A stretch of 64,000 bases of DNA from contig OY969422.1 in NCBI GenBank assembly GCA_963699215.1, positions 1,736,001 through 1,800,000 of the forward strand, written 5' to 3'; not shown here. Source of the DNA: VRUE01 sp963699215. Its GTDB lineage: Bacteria > Actinomycetota > Thermoleophilia > Solirubrobacterales > 70-9. More notes on this DNA, generated by a model. The model saw nothing but the letters and a program-made list of their open reading frames with translations, did not search any database and was not told where the DNA came from. The stretch's first letter is position 1.

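Overview
The window is high-GC DNA with actinobacterial habits: several genes appear leaderless (a TANNNT -10 box only 4 to 8 bases before the start codon), GTG and TTG starts are common, and ATGA, GTGA and TTGA overlaps join genes. The gene set (RHS/DNRLRE surface protein, cyclic-nucleotide-domain thioredoxin-reductase-like protein, LmbU-family regulator, PucR-family regulator, modular type I PKS) fits Actinomycetota, and my best guess is the Thermoleophilia/Solirubrobacterales side. That placement is inference; no rRNA or other marker gene is present.

Region 1 (1-9.2 kb) is accessory. A winged-helix regulator runs off the left edge and diverges across a perfect 9-bp inverted repeat from a 19-residue ORF, followed by a second winged-helix protein. 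Next come a 1,903-residue secreted RHS-repeat protein with a variable, lower-GC C-terminal tail, a tightly linked small membrane protein (possible immunity partner), and a secreted PD40 beta-propeller. A second 19-residue ORF resembling the first lies at 9,065.

Region 2 (9.2-31.6 kb) is mostly chromosomal housekeeping and metabolism: two VOC proteins, a secreted seven-repeat propeller coupled to a sulfatase, a ZIP transporter, a Cys-rich STN-domain protein, a LuxR/AAA regulator behind an amidohydrolase, a thioredoxin-reductase-like flavoprotein without the redox CxxC, an acylphosphatase/LigD-phosphoesterase fusion, a monooxygenase - formate dehydrogenase - zinc alcohol dehydrogenase operon, a YihY/BrkB protein, an arylsulfotransferase-family protein, an EamA transporter and a DEAD-box helicase.

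Region 3 (about 32-64 kb, continuing past the right edge) is a polyketide biosynthetic locus. It has a PucR-type regulator, an LmbU-type regulator, an acyl-CoA carboxylase carboxyltransferase (extender-unit supply), a metallophosphoesterase, a 4'-phosphopantetheinyl transferase (ACP activation) and one giant PKS frame that stays open from 37,443 to the end (at least 8,852 codons). The visible PKS is: loading KSQ-AT-inactive KR-ACP; module 1 KS-AT(malonyl)-DH-KR-ACP; module 2 KS-AT(methylmalonyl-like)-DH-ER-KR-ACP; module 3 KS-AT(malonyl)-DH-KR-ACP; module 4 KS-AT(methylmalonyl-like)-DH-KR-ACP; module 5 KS begins. Modules 1/3 and 2/4 share kilobase-long blocks that look identical. The PucR gene and the PKS share a nearly identical promoter and a short upstream ORF with the same opening sequence. 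Each upstream ORF has a strong ribosome-binding site and overlaps the start of the main gene, which itself lacks one. This suggests shared transcriptional and translational control of the pathway and its regulator.
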